Shown piece after piece: positions 52,217-60,886 of a DNA stretch of 64,000 bases. Each line of letters starts with the position of its first letter. Positions within the stretch are counted from its first letter, which is position 1. Position numbers and translations under genes: made by a program. Below the pieces are notes generated by a model that had not been told where the DNA came from, made no database searches, and saw only the letters and a program-made list of their open reading frames with translations. Source of the stretch: JBJMLO01 sp045805265 (lineage in GTDB: Bacteria > Actinomycetota > UBA4738 > JACQTL01); assembly GCA_045805265.1 (NCBI GenBank), contig JBJMLO010000018.1, positions 62,001 through 126,000 of the forward strand, written 5' to 3'.

Positions 52217-53172
52217 GCGGCCTCCAGCGCCAGGTGCACCATCAGCGCGCGCCGGATGATCCCCGGGTGTCCCATCCGGTGGCGGAGCCAGGCCTCCAGC
52301 CCGCCGACCGGGGCCAGGTTCTGTGGCGCGCGCGGGTCGGTCGGCCTGCCCGCGTACCGGGGCAGAAGCCCCGAGACCCGCCCGGCGACCTCGACCGCAT
52401 CGGCGAGGCCCAGCCCCGCCGGCACCTCGCACCGGACGACGCCCGCGTGGTCGTGCCACGGCGCCCGCCACGGGACGAGCCGCGTGTACCACGCGTATCG
52501 CTCCACCTGTTCGTCCGGCATGCCCAGCCCGAACAGCGGCGTGCGTTCCCCCGGCCGCAGGCGACCGATCAGCGATTCCTCCTCCGGCCCCAGGTACTGG
52601 TGCTGGTAACGCTTCACCACGCCCACCACTGGGCACGCGGTCGCATCCAGGCGGCTCAGCGGCCCGTCGACCAGGACCAGCCGCGCCGATTCCGCGGCCA
52701 GGCTCGCCGCCATGCCGGCCTCGGCATGGCGCATCTCCTGCTGCAGGCGCCACAGCGGCGCCTCCGGCTCGGCGCCGGGCTCGCACACCGGGCGGAACCG
52801 GAGCACCGTCTCGCCGACGGAGACCTCGAAGGCCTCGGGCTCGATCCCCCCGCCGGTCACCAGCACCCGTCCGACGCGGTGCTCCCCGAACGTGGCCTTC
52901 CCGTCCGAGCACACCGAGCCGACGGCGTGCGACCCGAACAGGCCCGGCACGCGCCGGCCTCCCGAGTCGGCGATCAGGCGGACCTCGACCCGCCGCACGC
53001 CGTCGACGAACCACACGGGGCCCGGCTCGGCCACCACGTCGGCCGCGATGGCCTCCGACCAGTCCTCGCGCTCGACGTGCGGGGTGGCCCGGGCCTCGGG
53101 CCTGTCGTCCATGACCGCCTGGAAGCCCATCCCGTGGTCGGGCGCCCACGGGTCGGCACGCAGGGTCAACAT
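52213..53172 (-). CDS. NurA-like nuclease domain protein
   Basis: 319 residues from ATG 53172; an ATG at 53184 would add four residues, and neither start has a clear Shine-Dalgarno. The N-terminal VWFVDGVRRVEVRLIAD contains the NurA-type metal-binding Asp57, and VLVDGPLSRLDATA is the second acidic segment. The C-terminus LPRYAGRPTDPRAPQNLAP and HPGIIRRALMVHL is the conserved NurA end. NurA is a 5'-3' exonuclease and endonuclease that works with HerA; coupling to the HerA-like gene by GTGA supports the pair. The family is best known from archaea. Confidence 0.75.
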   Translation of the reverse strand: MLTLRADPWAPDHGMGFQAVMDDRPEARATPHVEREDWSEAIAADVVAEPGPVWFVDGVRRVEVRLIADSGGRRVPGLFGSHAVGSVCSDGKATFGEHRVGRVLVTGGGIEPEAFEVSVGETVLRFRPVCEPGAEPEAPLWRLQQEMRHAEAGMAASLAAESARLVLVDGPLSRLDATACPVVGVVKRYQHQYLGPEEESLIGRLRPGERTPLFGLGMPDEQVERYAWYTRLVPWRAPWHDHAGVVRCEVPAGLGLADAVEVAGRVSGLLPRYAGRPTDPRAPQNLAPVGGLEAWLRHRMGHPGIIRRALMVHLALEAA

Positions 53173-53307
53173 CGGCCGAAGCATAGAGGCCGCCACCGAC
53201 ACACCCAAGGACTCGACCTCCCCGAACCGGGTGAGGGGGGTGGGACGCAGGAGGGAATCGTCGTGGCCGAACGCGACACCATTGTCGAGGGGGGAGGATG
53301 TCGCCCG

Positions 53308-53706
53308 ATGGCACGCGACGACGTCCCCTCGGCCCGGCCCCTGATCGACAAGCTGGGCGTGAAGGAGGGCGCGCGGGTGGCGGTCATCGGGCTCGACGAC
53401 CCCGAGTTCGTGACGCTGCTCCGCTCGCGGACGGCCGACGTGTTCCTGGGGCGCCGCCGCGTCGGGCTCGACCAGCTGTTCGTGCGGTTCGACCGGCGCG
53501 AGGACCTCGTCCGCCTGGGCGGGCACAAGGACTTCATCGCCAAGAACGGCGCCGTGTGGGCCCTGTGGCCGAAGGGCTCGAAGGCCATCAACGAGAACGA
53601 CGTCCGGGACGTCGCCCTGGCAGTTGGCCTCGTGGACGTGAAGGTGGTCAGCTTCTCGGAGGAACTATCCGCACTGAGGCTGATCTACCGTCTGAAGGAC
53701 CGCTGA
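53308..53706 (+). CDS. DUF3052-like small protein
   Basis: 132 residues from ATG 53308 with GGAGG about 11 bases upstream. The core ARVAVIGLDDPEFVTLLR, KDFIAKNGAVWALWPKGSKA and the ending GLVDVKVVSFSE ... RLIYRLKDR match a widespread bacterial family whose members I recall being labelled DUF3052; the label is uncertain. No function is known. It is divergent from the NurA-like gene and followed by a lipoprotein gene. Confidence 0.62.
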   Translation: MARDDVPSARPLIDKLGVKEGARVAVIGLDDPEFVTLLRSRTADVFLGRRRVGLDQLFVRFDRREDLVRLGGHKDFIAKNGAVWALWPKGSKAINENDVRDVALAVGLVDVKVVSFSEELSALRLIYRLKDR

Positions 53707-53743
53707 GCCGCGAGGGGCGCGAGCGACGTACAACGAGGCCGAC

Positions 53744-54142
53744 ATGCGGGTACGGGCGATGCTCCTCGTGGCGACGCTGTTGACCCTCTCGGGGTGTCGG
53801 GCCTCGCATCGCGCGTGGACCGACCTGGCAGGGCACACTCAACCGGCCCGAACCATCTCGGAGTTCCGTGGGCCCGGTCACTGTGGCCTCGAGAGCACCT
53901 GGTTCCTGGGCTTCTACGACCACTCCTACGTCGAGAGTGACAGCAGCATCAAGAACCCGGGCACGCCTCCGTTCCTCGCCAACACGCCTCTGCCGACCGA
54001 TGCGATCGATACCGGGTTTCGTCGAGGCGATGAAGCGTTGTGGGTAGGTCCGCAGGTCTTCAGAGGCACGTACGCGGCCGTCTATGTGAAGTTTCCCGAC
54101 CACGTAGAGCGGTGGCCGCGGGCTGACTTCGGCTGCGCCTGA
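53744..54142 (+). CDS. Small lipoprotein, unknown function
   Basis: 132 residues. The N-terminus MRVRAMLLVATLLTLSGCRA is a lipoprotein signal peptide with the lipobox LSGC, so the mature chain is anchored outside the membrane. The rest has two more Cys (GHCGLES and the C-terminal FGCA) that could pair. No family is recognised. Codon use is less GC-rich than that of its neighbours, which may mark a recently acquired gene. It converges on the next gene with a nine-base gap. Confidence 0.65.
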   Translation: MRVRAMLLVATLLTLSGCRASHRAWTDLAGHTQPARTISEFRGPGHCGLESTWFLGFYDHSYVESDSSIKNPGTPPFLANTPLPTDAIDTGFRRGDEALWVGPQVFRGTYAAVYVKFPDHVERWPRADFGCA

Positions 54143-54151
54143 GCGCGGACT

Positions 54152-54490
54152 TCAGCTCTTCTTCCGGTCGACCGCCCGCTGGAGCTGCTGCTTGTTCATC
54201 TTCGAGCGGCCCCCGATGCCCATCTGCCGGGCCTCGTTGTAGAGCTGCTCCCGGGTCCGGCCCTTGGGGCCGCTGGCGCCGGAACGCTGGCCGCCGCGGC
54301 GGGACGACGGCGTGTCCCGGACCGAGGACCGCGACGCAGTCTTCGACTGACCCCGCTGGGCACGCTCCTTGTTCACCGTTCGGGCCGCGATCTCCTTGGC
54401 ACGCTTCGTCGACGCGCCTCGCGACTTTGTGGACTCCTTGATGTGCTCGTACTTTCGCTCCTGCTTGCCGGTCCACTCGCTCCTCGGCAT
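54152..54490 (-). CDS. Basic protein of the 'plasmid stabilisation'-annotated family
   Basis: 112 residues from ATG 54490 with GGAGGTGA at proper spacing. The chain is highly charged: EWTGKQERKYEHIKES at the start, EIAARTVNKERAQRG in the middle, and GPKGRTREQLYNEARQMGIG then RSKMNKQQLQRAVDRKK, a Rho-N/SAP-like helix pair that could bind nucleic acid. Homologues are commonly labelled plasmid stabilisation or ChaB-like proteins, with no proven role. No plasmid gene is near. Confidence 0.7.
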   Translation of the reverse strand: MPRSEWTGKQERKYEHIKESTKSRGASTKRAKEIAARTVNKERAQRGQSKTASRSSVRDTPSSRRGGQRSGASGPKGRTREQLYNEARQMGIGGRSKMNKQQLQRAVDRKKS

Positions 54491-54653
54491 CGAGCGTTCA
54501 CCTCCGATCTGGTTGCGTGGCTCTCGTGAACCTTCCCGGGGACCGAGGCGAAGAATCGCCCGGCTGACGGCTTCCAACGGGCGCGTGTCCGATGCACGCG
54601 ACCCAGAGCGCCAGGGCCGGCGCTCCCTGCCGGCGTGATCTCCGGCGCCTGGA

Positions 54654-55817
54654 TCAGCCGCCGAGCGCCTTCAGGATGTTCCGCGCGATCACCACGCGCT
54701 GGATCTGGTTCGTGCCCTCGTAGATCTGGGTGATCTTCGCGTCGCGCATGAACCGCTCGACGGGGTACTCGCGCATGTACCCGTAGCCGCCGAGGATCTG
54801 CACGGCGTCGGTGGTGACCTTCATCGCTGCGTCGCTCGCGTAGCACTTGGCGATCGAGGCGAACAGGGTCATCCGGGGGTCGTGCACGTCGACCAGTGAC
54901 GCGGCCTTGTAGACCAGCAGCCGCGCGGCCTCGATTTCCATCGCCATATCGGCCAGCATGAACTGCAGCCCCTGGAACGAGCTGATCTTCTTGCCGAACT
55001 GCTCGCGCTCGGTCATGTACCGCGCCGCGAAGTCGAACGCGCCTTGAGCGATGCCGAGCGCCTGGGCCCCGATCGTCGGCCGCGAGTAGTCGAGGGTCTT
55101 CATCGCGATCTTGAACCCCTCGCCGTCGGCGCCGATCCGCCGGTCGGCCGGGATCTCGGTCTCCTCCAGGTAGACCTCGCGCGTCGGGGACCCGTGGATC
55201 CCCATCTTCTGCTCCTCCTTGCCGAAGGAGACCCCCGGGTCGTCGCGGTACACCAGGAAGCAGGAGATGCCGTCGCCCCGCAGCGCCGGGTCCTTCGTGG
55301 CGAACACGGTGTAGGCGTCGGAGACGCCCGCCCCGGTGATGAACCGCTTCGTCCCGTCCAGCCGGAACCCGTCGGCGGACTCGACGTACCGCGTCTTCAT
55401 GGCGACGGCGTCGCTGCCGCTGCTGGGCTCGGTGAGGCAGTACGACATGAGGTGACGGCCCTCGGCGATGCCGCCGAACAGCTCCTTCTTCTGCTCGTCG
55501 GACCCGGCCAGCATCACCGGGATCGCTCCGAGTCGGGCCACCAGCGGGGTCAGGGTGACACCGGCCGATACCCGCGAGAGCTCCTCCGTCATCACGGCGA
55601 AGGTCAGCGAGCCGCCGCCCCCGCCGCCGAACTCCTCCGGGTACCCGACCCCCATCAGGCCGTGCTCGACCAGCACCTCCCACAGGTCCTTGGGCCACTC
55701 GTCGGTCTCGTCGACCTCGGCGGCTCGAGGCGCGATCCGCTCCTCGGCGATCTTCCGGACGAGCTTGCGGAACTCCTCGATCTCCTCGGGCAGGTCGAAT
55801 CGCCCGTCGTCGGTCAT
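54654..55817 (-). CDS. Acyl-CoA dehydrogenase
   Basis: 387 residues with the standard three-part fold. Visible motifs are YCLTEPSSGSDA (FAD/substrate binding), the FITGAGVSDAYTVF strand, and the catalytic Glu in TQIYEGTNQIQRVVIARN near the C-terminus. The C-terminal ILKALGG is typical of short-chain enzymes. It catalyses alpha,beta-dehydrogenation of an acyl-CoA, passing electrons to ETF. It lies 55 bases downstream of the thiolase gene and is probably cotranscribed with it. Confidence 0.92.
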   Translation of the reverse strand: MTDDGRFDLPEEIEEFRKLVRKIAEERIAPRAAEVDETDEWPKDLWEVLVEHGLMGVGYPEEFGGGGGGSLTFAVMTEELSRVSAGVTLTPLVARLGAIPVMLAGSDEQKKELFGGIAEGRHLMSYCLTEPSSGSDAVAMKTRYVESADGFRLDGTKRFITGAGVSDAYTVFATKDPALRGDGISCFLVYRDDPGVSFGKEEQKMGIHGSPTREVYLEETEIPADRRIGADGEGFKIAMKTLDYSRPTIGAQALGIAQGAFDFAARYMTEREQFGKKISSFQGLQFMLADMAMEIEAARLLVYKAASLVDVHDPRMTLFASIAKCYASDAAMKVTTDAVQILGGYGYMREYPVERFMRDAKITQIYEGTNQIQRVVIARNILKALGG

Positions 55818-55872
55818 GTCACTCCTCGCGCGGAACTCCCTGTGAGTGTAGGAGACAGCCGTCGAGGGCGGA

Positions 55873-57060
55873 TCAGCGCGGCTTGCGGATGATCAGGGCG
55901 TCGCCCTGGCCGCCGCCGCCACACAGCGACGCGCCGCCGAGCTCGACGCCGCGGCGGCGCATCTCGAGCGCCAGCGACAGGACCAGGCGGGCGCCGCTGG
56001 CGCCGATGGGGTGCCCCAGCGCTACCGCGCCGCCGTTCACGTTCACGTCGGCCTCGTCGGCGCCGAGCATCCTGGTCGCGTTGAGCGCGACCGACGCGAA
56101 GGCCTCGTTGATCTCGATCAGGCCCAGGTCGTGGACGTCCTTGCCGGCCTTCTTCAGCGCGTTCTGCATGGCGATGGCCGGCACGGTGTGCAGCCACGCG
56201 AACCGCTCCGCGGACATGCCGTGCGCGACAATCTCGGCGAGCGGTTCCAGGCCGAGCTCCTCGGCCCTGGCGGCGCCCATCACCACCACGGCGGCCGCCC
56301 CGTCGGAGATCTGCGAGGCGTTGCCGGGGGTGATGGTCCCGTCCTTGGTGAACGCGGGCTTCAGGCGGGCCAGCGACTCCGCGGTGGTGTCGGGGCGGAT
56401 GCCCTCGTCGCGGTCGACCACGACGGGGTCGCCCTTGCGCTGGGGGACCTCGACGGGGACGACCTCATCGGCGAACCGCCCGGATTCCCACGCCTCCGCC
56501 GCCCGCTGGTGGGACCGCGCGGACCAGGCGTCCTGGTCCTCACGCGAGAGCTGCAGCTCGGCATTCACCTCGTCGGAGGAATCGCCCATGTGCTTGTCGG
56601 TGAACGTCGACCACAGGCCGTCGCGGACCATCGTGTCGACCAGCTCGGTGTTGCCCATGCGCGCCCCGAACCGAGCCGAGGGCACCACGTACGGCGCGTT
56701 CGTCATCGACTCCATGCCGCCGGCCACGGCCACCTCGATCTCGCCGGCCCGGATCAGCTGGTCGGCCAGCGCGATCGCGTTCAGGCCCGACAGGCACACC
56801 TTGTTGATCGTGATCGCCGGGACCTCCTTGGGGATCCCCGCCGCGATCGCGGCCTGCCGCGCGGTGATCTGGCCGGCCCCGGCCTGCAGCACCTGGCCCA
56901 TGATCACGTAGTCGACGGAATCGGCCGGCACGCCGGCCCGGGCCACGGCCTCTCGGATGGCCACGGCGCCCAGGTCCACGGCCTGGAGGCTCTTGAACCC
57001 GCCGGCGAACTTCCCGATGGGCGTGCGGGCCCCGGCGACGATGACGGAACGATCACTCAT
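55873..57060 (-). CDS. Acetyl-CoA acetyltransferase (thiolase)
   Basis: 395 residues. The nucleophilic Cys89 sits in NKVCLSGLNAIALAD; the base motifs are INEAFAS, GHPIGASGARL and CGGGGQGDAL, with the second catalytic Cys. The product interconverts acetoacetyl-CoA and two acetyl-CoA, or thiolyses longer 3-ketoacyl-CoAs. With the acyl-CoA dehydrogenase it forms a short beta-oxidation or butanoyl-type module that could feed the crotonyl-CoA reductase at the right edge. Confidence 0.94.
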   Translation of the reverse strand: MSDRSVIVAGARTPIGKFAGGFKSLQAVDLGAVAIREAVARAGVPADSVDYVIMGQVLQAGAGQITARQAAIAAGIPKEVPAITINKVCLSGLNAIALADQLIRAGEIEVAVAGGMESMTNAPYVVPSARFGARMGNTELVDTMVRDGLWSTFTDKHMGDSSDEVNAELQLSREDQDAWSARSHQRAAEAWESGRFADEVVPVEVPQRKGDPVVVDRDEGIRPDTTAESLARLKPAFTKDGTITPGNASQISDGAAAVVVMGAARAEELGLEPLAEIVAHGMSAERFAWLHTVPAIAMQNALKKAGKDVHDLGLIEINEAFASVALNATRMLGADEADVNVNGGAVALGHPIGASGARLVLSLALEMRRRGVELGGASLCGGGGQGDALIIRKPR

Positions 57061-57135
57061 GGCGGCTGCTCCTGCGGATCGGGTCGGTCCCAGTCTACGG
57101 CGGGCCCGGCCGTCGCCGTGCCCACACGAGAGGCG

Positions 57136-58968
57136 TCAGTTCGCCGCGGCGGGGCGGGCCGACAGGGCGCGCTCGATGACCTCGGTGATGGCCTCGCCGA
57201 TCAGCTCGTCGCGCCCGACCAGCGCGTCGCGCAGGGCGATGACCACGTCGGCGTTGTCCTCGAGGAGCGCGACCACGCGGTCCTTCTGGCGCTGGAGGAT
57301 GTCCTCCACCCGGGCCTTGCCGTCCCGGTCCCCCAGCACCCTCCCGACCAGGTCGGTTCCGGTGATCGGGCCCTGGCGCATGGCCTCGAACGAGATGAGG
57401 CTGCCCGCCATGCCGAGGGAGCCGACCATGGTCGCGGCGACGGCCGTGGCGGTGGCCAGGTCGGCCCCCGGCCCCGTCCCGCTCTCCCCCAGGAACAGCT
57501 CCTCCGCCGCCAGCCCGCCGAGCGCGATCGCCACCGAGGCCTCCAGCTCCGAGCGCGAGCGCGTGTACCGCTCCTCGAGGTCCCCGTGGGCCAGCAGCCC
57601 GAGGGACCCGCTGCGCTTGATGATCGACAGGACCTCGAGGCGACGGTCCCGGCCGAGGAAGTGCGCGACCGTCGCGTGGCCGGCCTCGTGGGTGGCCACC
57701 GCGACCCGCTCGGCCTCCGTGTAGGTGACGGGCTGGCGGAGCCCGACCTCCTCGGTGATCCGGGCCTCGTACACGTCGTCGAGGTTCATCTGCCGCCGCC
57801 CGTCGCGGAGCCCCACCAGGAGCGCCTCGTCGAAGAGGTGCTCGATGGCAACCGGCGTGTACCCCAGCGTGTCGTGGGCCACTTGCTCGCGCACGGCCTC
57901 GTCGTCGAGCTGCGCGTGGTGTGCCTTCCGGTCGAGGAAGAAGTCGATCAGGTCGCGGCGCCCCTGCTTCGTCGGCAGGTCGAAGTACAGGCGGCGGTCG
58001 AACCGTCCGGGCCGGAGCAGCGCCGGGTCCAGGTCGTCCGCCCGGTTGGTCGCGGCGACGACCATGATGTTCGCGTACGGCGCCCGCCGGGTGGTGATGC
58101 GCCGGCCCTGCGGCAGGTATCCGTTGATGCGCTCGATGACGGCGTTCCACGTCTTCCGGAGACGCGGCGGCTGGTCGAACGACTGCATCTCGATCAGCAG
58201 CTCGTTCACCGTGCCGCCCTCGCCCTGGCTAATCGAGTTGGACACCGCCAGCCCCCGGCCCGCGGGCGCCGGCACCGCGGCGAGCCCTCCCCGGGACATG
58301 CCGATCGCGTCGAGCTCCTCGATGAACCCGACCGCTCCGCCCTCCCGACGGGCGGCCTTGCGCAGCGCGCGGAAGAACGCGCGGATCTTCGCTGCCGTCA
58401 TGCCCTGGAACGCGGACCGGAACGCCGGCGAGGACACGAACAGGAACGGGACGCCGGCCTGCTTGGCCATGGCCTTCGCCATGAACGTCTTCCCCGTCCC
58501 CGGCGGGCCCTCGAACAGGATGCCCCGGCGGGGGTTCCCCCCCAGCTCGTCGCGGAAGGTCGCGTACCCCAGGAAGACGTCGAGGGTGCGCTCCACCTCG
58601 CGGACCTGGGGGTCGAGGCCGCGAAGATCCGACAGTCCGACCTCGATGTCCTCGGGGCGGACCATGATGTGGGGCGAGCGCGACAGGGCGACGAACGGAA
58701 TGACCATCACGCCGCCGAGCACCACCACCAGCAACAGCGCCGGCAGGTACGGGAGCATCCCCTGGGGGAACGACGGCGAGACCGGTCGGCCGATGGCGTC
58801 CCGGTACCACAGGTACCCGTCGACGAGGCAGAAGCCGACGGCCAGGCGCAGGACGCGACGGCGCCACGTGCGTGCGCGGGCCCGCGCGACGTCGGCTTTG
58901 CCCAGCCGCTGGAGGGCGGAGCTCTCCACCGCGGCGGCCGGGGTGCTGTGGTCGGAAGTCGTAGCCAT
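57136..58968 (-). CDS. FtsH-like AAA+ membrane metalloprotease, divergent
   Basis: 610 residues from ATG 58968. The N-terminus has two predicted membrane segments (about 38-55 and 72-95) with almost no periplasmic loop, unlike FtsH. The AAA domain has Walker A GPPGTGKT (154-161), the SRH segment LLRPGRFDR and sensor VAATNR. The Walker B is IEELD (216-220), with Glu where FtsH has the first Asp. The protease site HEAGH (427-431) and third ligand Asp503 are intact. An insertion of about 35 residues (228-300 region) lies before the sensor strand. The pore loop reads FQGM, not FVGV. It is probably an active but unusual quality-control protease; a second, canonical FtsH may exist elsewhere. Confidence 0.85.
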   Translation of the reverse strand: MATTSDHSTPAAAVESSALQRLGKADVARARARTWRRRVLRLAVGFCLVDGYLWYRDAIGRPVSPSFPQGMLPYLPALLLVVVLGGVMVIPFVALSRSPHIMVRPEDIEVGLSDLRGLDPQVREVERTLDVFLGYATFRDELGGNPRRGILFEGPPGTGKTFMAKAMAKQAGVPFLFVSSPAFRSAFQGMTAAKIRAFFRALRKAARREGGAVGFIEELDAIGMSRGGLAAVPAPAGRGLAVSNSISQGEGGTVNELLIEMQSFDQPPRLRKTWNAVIERINGYLPQGRRITTRRAPYANIMVVAATNRADDLDPALLRPGRFDRRLYFDLPTKQGRRDLIDFFLDRKAHHAQLDDEAVREQVAHDTLGYTPVAIEHLFDEALLVGLRDGRRQMNLDDVYEARITEEVGLRQPVTYTEAERVAVATHEAGHATVAHFLGRDRRLEVLSIIKRSGSLGLLAHGDLEERYTRSRSELEASVAIALGGLAAEELFLGESGTGPGADLATATAVAATMVGSLGMAGSLISFEAMRQGPITGTDLVGRVLGDRDGKARVEDILQRQKDRVVALLEDNADVVIALRDALVGRDELIGEAITEVIERALSARPAAAN

Positions 58969-59141
58969 CGATGGTCCGGACAGGAGTGTCCGGTCAGCAG
59001 CCAAGATAACCGGAATCCGCATCTGCCAAACCCAACGATCCGGGCGTCGGCCCCGCCGGCACGCACCGGCTATCGTGCACGCGGGCGGCCGGGGGAGGCG
59101 GGGTCGCTCGATGCTCCCTTCGCCTCTTCGGAAGACGCGCC

Positions 59142-59528
59142 ATGGCCAGGAAGAAGCTCGAGCCCGTGGACGACGCCACCGCGAGGGCGATCGGCGGGCT
59201 GCTCCGCGACCTCCGCCGGGCGGCCGGGTACCGGGCCGCGCGCGACGCCGCGTCCCGGCCGGGATGCCCGGCGGCTCAGCAGACGATCTACGCCTATGAG
59301 CGCGGCGGGCTGGTCCCGTCCCTCAAGCAGTTCATGGAACTGGTGGAGTTCTACGTGTTCCAGGCACGGGAGGACCTCCCCGTGGCCGAGCGGCGGGCGC
59401 TCCGGCACCAGGCCGTGGCCGCGATGGTCCGGGCTCTCGCGCTCCCCGCGTACCACGTGACGGGCGCGCTCGACCTCATCGCGCGGCTGCAGCCCGAGAC
59501 GCCCGACCGCGCGGGACGGACGACGTGA
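59142..59528 (+). CDS. Putative XRE-like HTH protein
   Basis: 128 residues. Residues about 15-70 look like a helix-turn-helix of the XRE type: GGLLRDLRRAAGYRAARDAA, QQTIYAYERGGLVPSLKQFM. The second half is helical and may be a dimerisation or ligand domain. No close family is recognised. It lies 12 bases upstream of the methylmalonyl-CoA epimerase gene on the same strand, so it may regulate that operon. Divergent from the FtsH-like gene. Confidence 0.55.
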   Translation: MARKKLEPVDDATARAIGGLLRDLRRAAGYRAARDAASRPGCPAAQQTIYAYERGGLVPSLKQFMELVEFYVFQAREDLPVAERRALRHQAVAAMVRALALPAYHVTGALDLIARLQPETPDRAGRTT

Positions 59529-59540
59529 AGGACGTCATCG

Positions 59541-59984
59541 ATGGCTGATCCTCTCGGCATCGGCGCCACCGACATCGACCACGTGGGCATCGCGGTTCGG
59601 GACCTCGAGGCTGCCGTGGAGCACTACCGGATGGTCCTCGGCGCGGAGCCCGTCCACCGGGTGGTCATGGAGTCCGACGGCGTCCAGGAGGCCCTGTTCG
59701 CGGTGGGCGGCTCGTTCGTGCAGCTGCTGGCGCCGACCGGCCCGGACACGCCGGTGGGGCGGTTCCTGGAACGGAAGGGCGAGGGCGTGCATCACGTGGG
59801 GTACCGGGTCCCGGACGTCGCCGCGGCCCTCGAGCACCTCCGCGTGCACGGGGTCCGGCTGGCCGACCAGCACCCCCGGCCCGGCTCGCGGGGGACCACG
59901 GTGGCGTTCGCCCACCCGAAGGGCTTCGCGGGAGTGCTCGTCGAGCTGGTGGAGGAAGGAACGGGAGGAGGAGCACGGGAATGA
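59541..59984 (+). CDS. mce: Methylmalonyl-CoA epimerase (VOC superfamily)
   Basis: 147 residues, the normal length. It shows the VOC pattern for this enzyme: IDHVGIAVRDLEAAVEHYR (metal His), VQLLAPTGPDTPVGRFLERK and GVHHVGYRVPDVAAALEHL (second His), ending KGFAGVLVELVE with the Glu ligand. It interconverts (2R)- and (2S)-methylmalonyl-CoA, linking propionyl-CoA carboxylation or the ethylmalonyl-CoA pathway to succinyl-CoA. Its stop overlaps the next start (ATGA). Confidence 0.9.
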   Translation: MADPLGIGATDIDHVGIAVRDLEAAVEHYRMVLGAEPVHRVVMESDGVQEALFAVGGSFVQLLAPTGPDTPVGRFLERKGEGVHHVGYRVPDVAAALEHLRVHGVRLADQHPRPGSRGTTVAFAHPKGFAGVLVELVEEGTGGGARE

Positions 59985-60886
59985 CGTATTCGATCGTCGC
60001 GCGGGATCCGGAGAGCGGCGAGCTCGGGGTGGCCACGCAGACACGCTTCTTCGCCGTCGGCTCGCTGGTCCCCTGGGCCGAAGCCGGTGTGGGAGCGGTC
60101 GCCACCCAGTCGTTCGTCGAGGCCTCCTACGGCCCGAAGGGCCTGGGGCTCATGCGATCCGGCGCGCCGGCCGCCGAGGCCCTCGCGGCGCTCCGAGCCG
60201 ACGACGACGGGGAGGCCAAGCGGCAGGTGGCGATGGTGGACGCCCGCGGCACGGTCGCCGTCTTCACCGGGGACGGGTGCGTGGCGGAGGCCGGGAGCGC
60301 GGAGGGCGACGGCGTCTCCGCGCAGGCGAACATGATGGAACGACCCTCTGTGTGGGGCGCGATGATGGACGCGTACGCCGCGGCCCGGGGAGACCTGGCC
60401 GACCGGCTGATGGCCGCGCTCCGCGCGGCCGAGGGCGAGGGTGGCGACGTGCGGGGGCGGCAGTCGGCCGCGCTCGTGGTGGTCCCGGCGGAGGGCGACC
60501 CGTGGGCCCGGCGGTTCGAGCTCCGGGTCGACGACCACCGCGATCCCGTGGCGGAGCTGGACCGGCTGCTGACGCTGGCGCGGGCCTTCGAGCACGCGGG
60601 CAAGGGCCTGGAGCTGGCGGAGCGGTTGTCCTTCCCGGAGGCGCTCGAGGAGTTGGACCGCGCGGCGAAGCTCGCGCCGGGCGACGACGAGATCGCGTTC
60701 TGGCGCGCATGCCTGCTCGCGCCCAACGGGCAGCCCGTGGAGGCCCGGCAGGAGCTCGACCGCGTCCGGGCCATCGAGCCCCGGTGGGGGCGCTACCTGT
60801 GGCGGAGCGCCGCGGCCGGCCTCGGCCCGAACGACCCCGAGTTCCTGCAGGCCCTCGCCCCGCTCGGGCCGGGAGAGACGCCATGA
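59981..60886 (+). CDS. DUF1028 family protein with C-terminal TPR-like region
   Basis: 301 residues. The DUF1028 domain (about 1-215) is Ntn-hydrolase-like: MTYSIVARDPESGELGVATQ, TQSFVEASYGPKGLGLMRSG, VSAQANMMERPSVWGAM. The C-terminal 80 residues are helical repeats (EALEELDRAAKLAPGDDEIA), TPR-like. Some DUF1028 proteins were long annotated as pilus assembly by mistake; the true role is unknown. It is coupled by overlap to the epimerase upstream and to the peptidase downstream. Confidence 0.85.
   Translation: MTYSIVARDPESGELGVATQTRFFAVGSLVPWAEAGVGAVATQSFVEASYGPKGLGLMRSGAPAAEALAALRADDDGEAKRQVAMVDARGTVAVFTGDGCVAEAGSAEGDGVSAQANMMERPSVWGAMMDAYAAARGDLADRLMAALRAAEGEGGDVRGRQSAALVVVPAEGDPWARRFELRVDDHRDPVAELDRLLTLARAFEHAGKGLELAERLSFPEALEELDRAAKLAPGDDEIAFWRACLLAPNGQPVEARQELDRVRAIEPRWGRYLWRSAAAGLGPNDPEFLQALAPLGPGETP

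Noticed and set aside
56011..59460. A plus-strand open frame of about 1,150 codons opposite thiolase and the FtsH-like gene
   Set aside because: It has no recognisable domain and overlaps two well-supported minus-strand genes.
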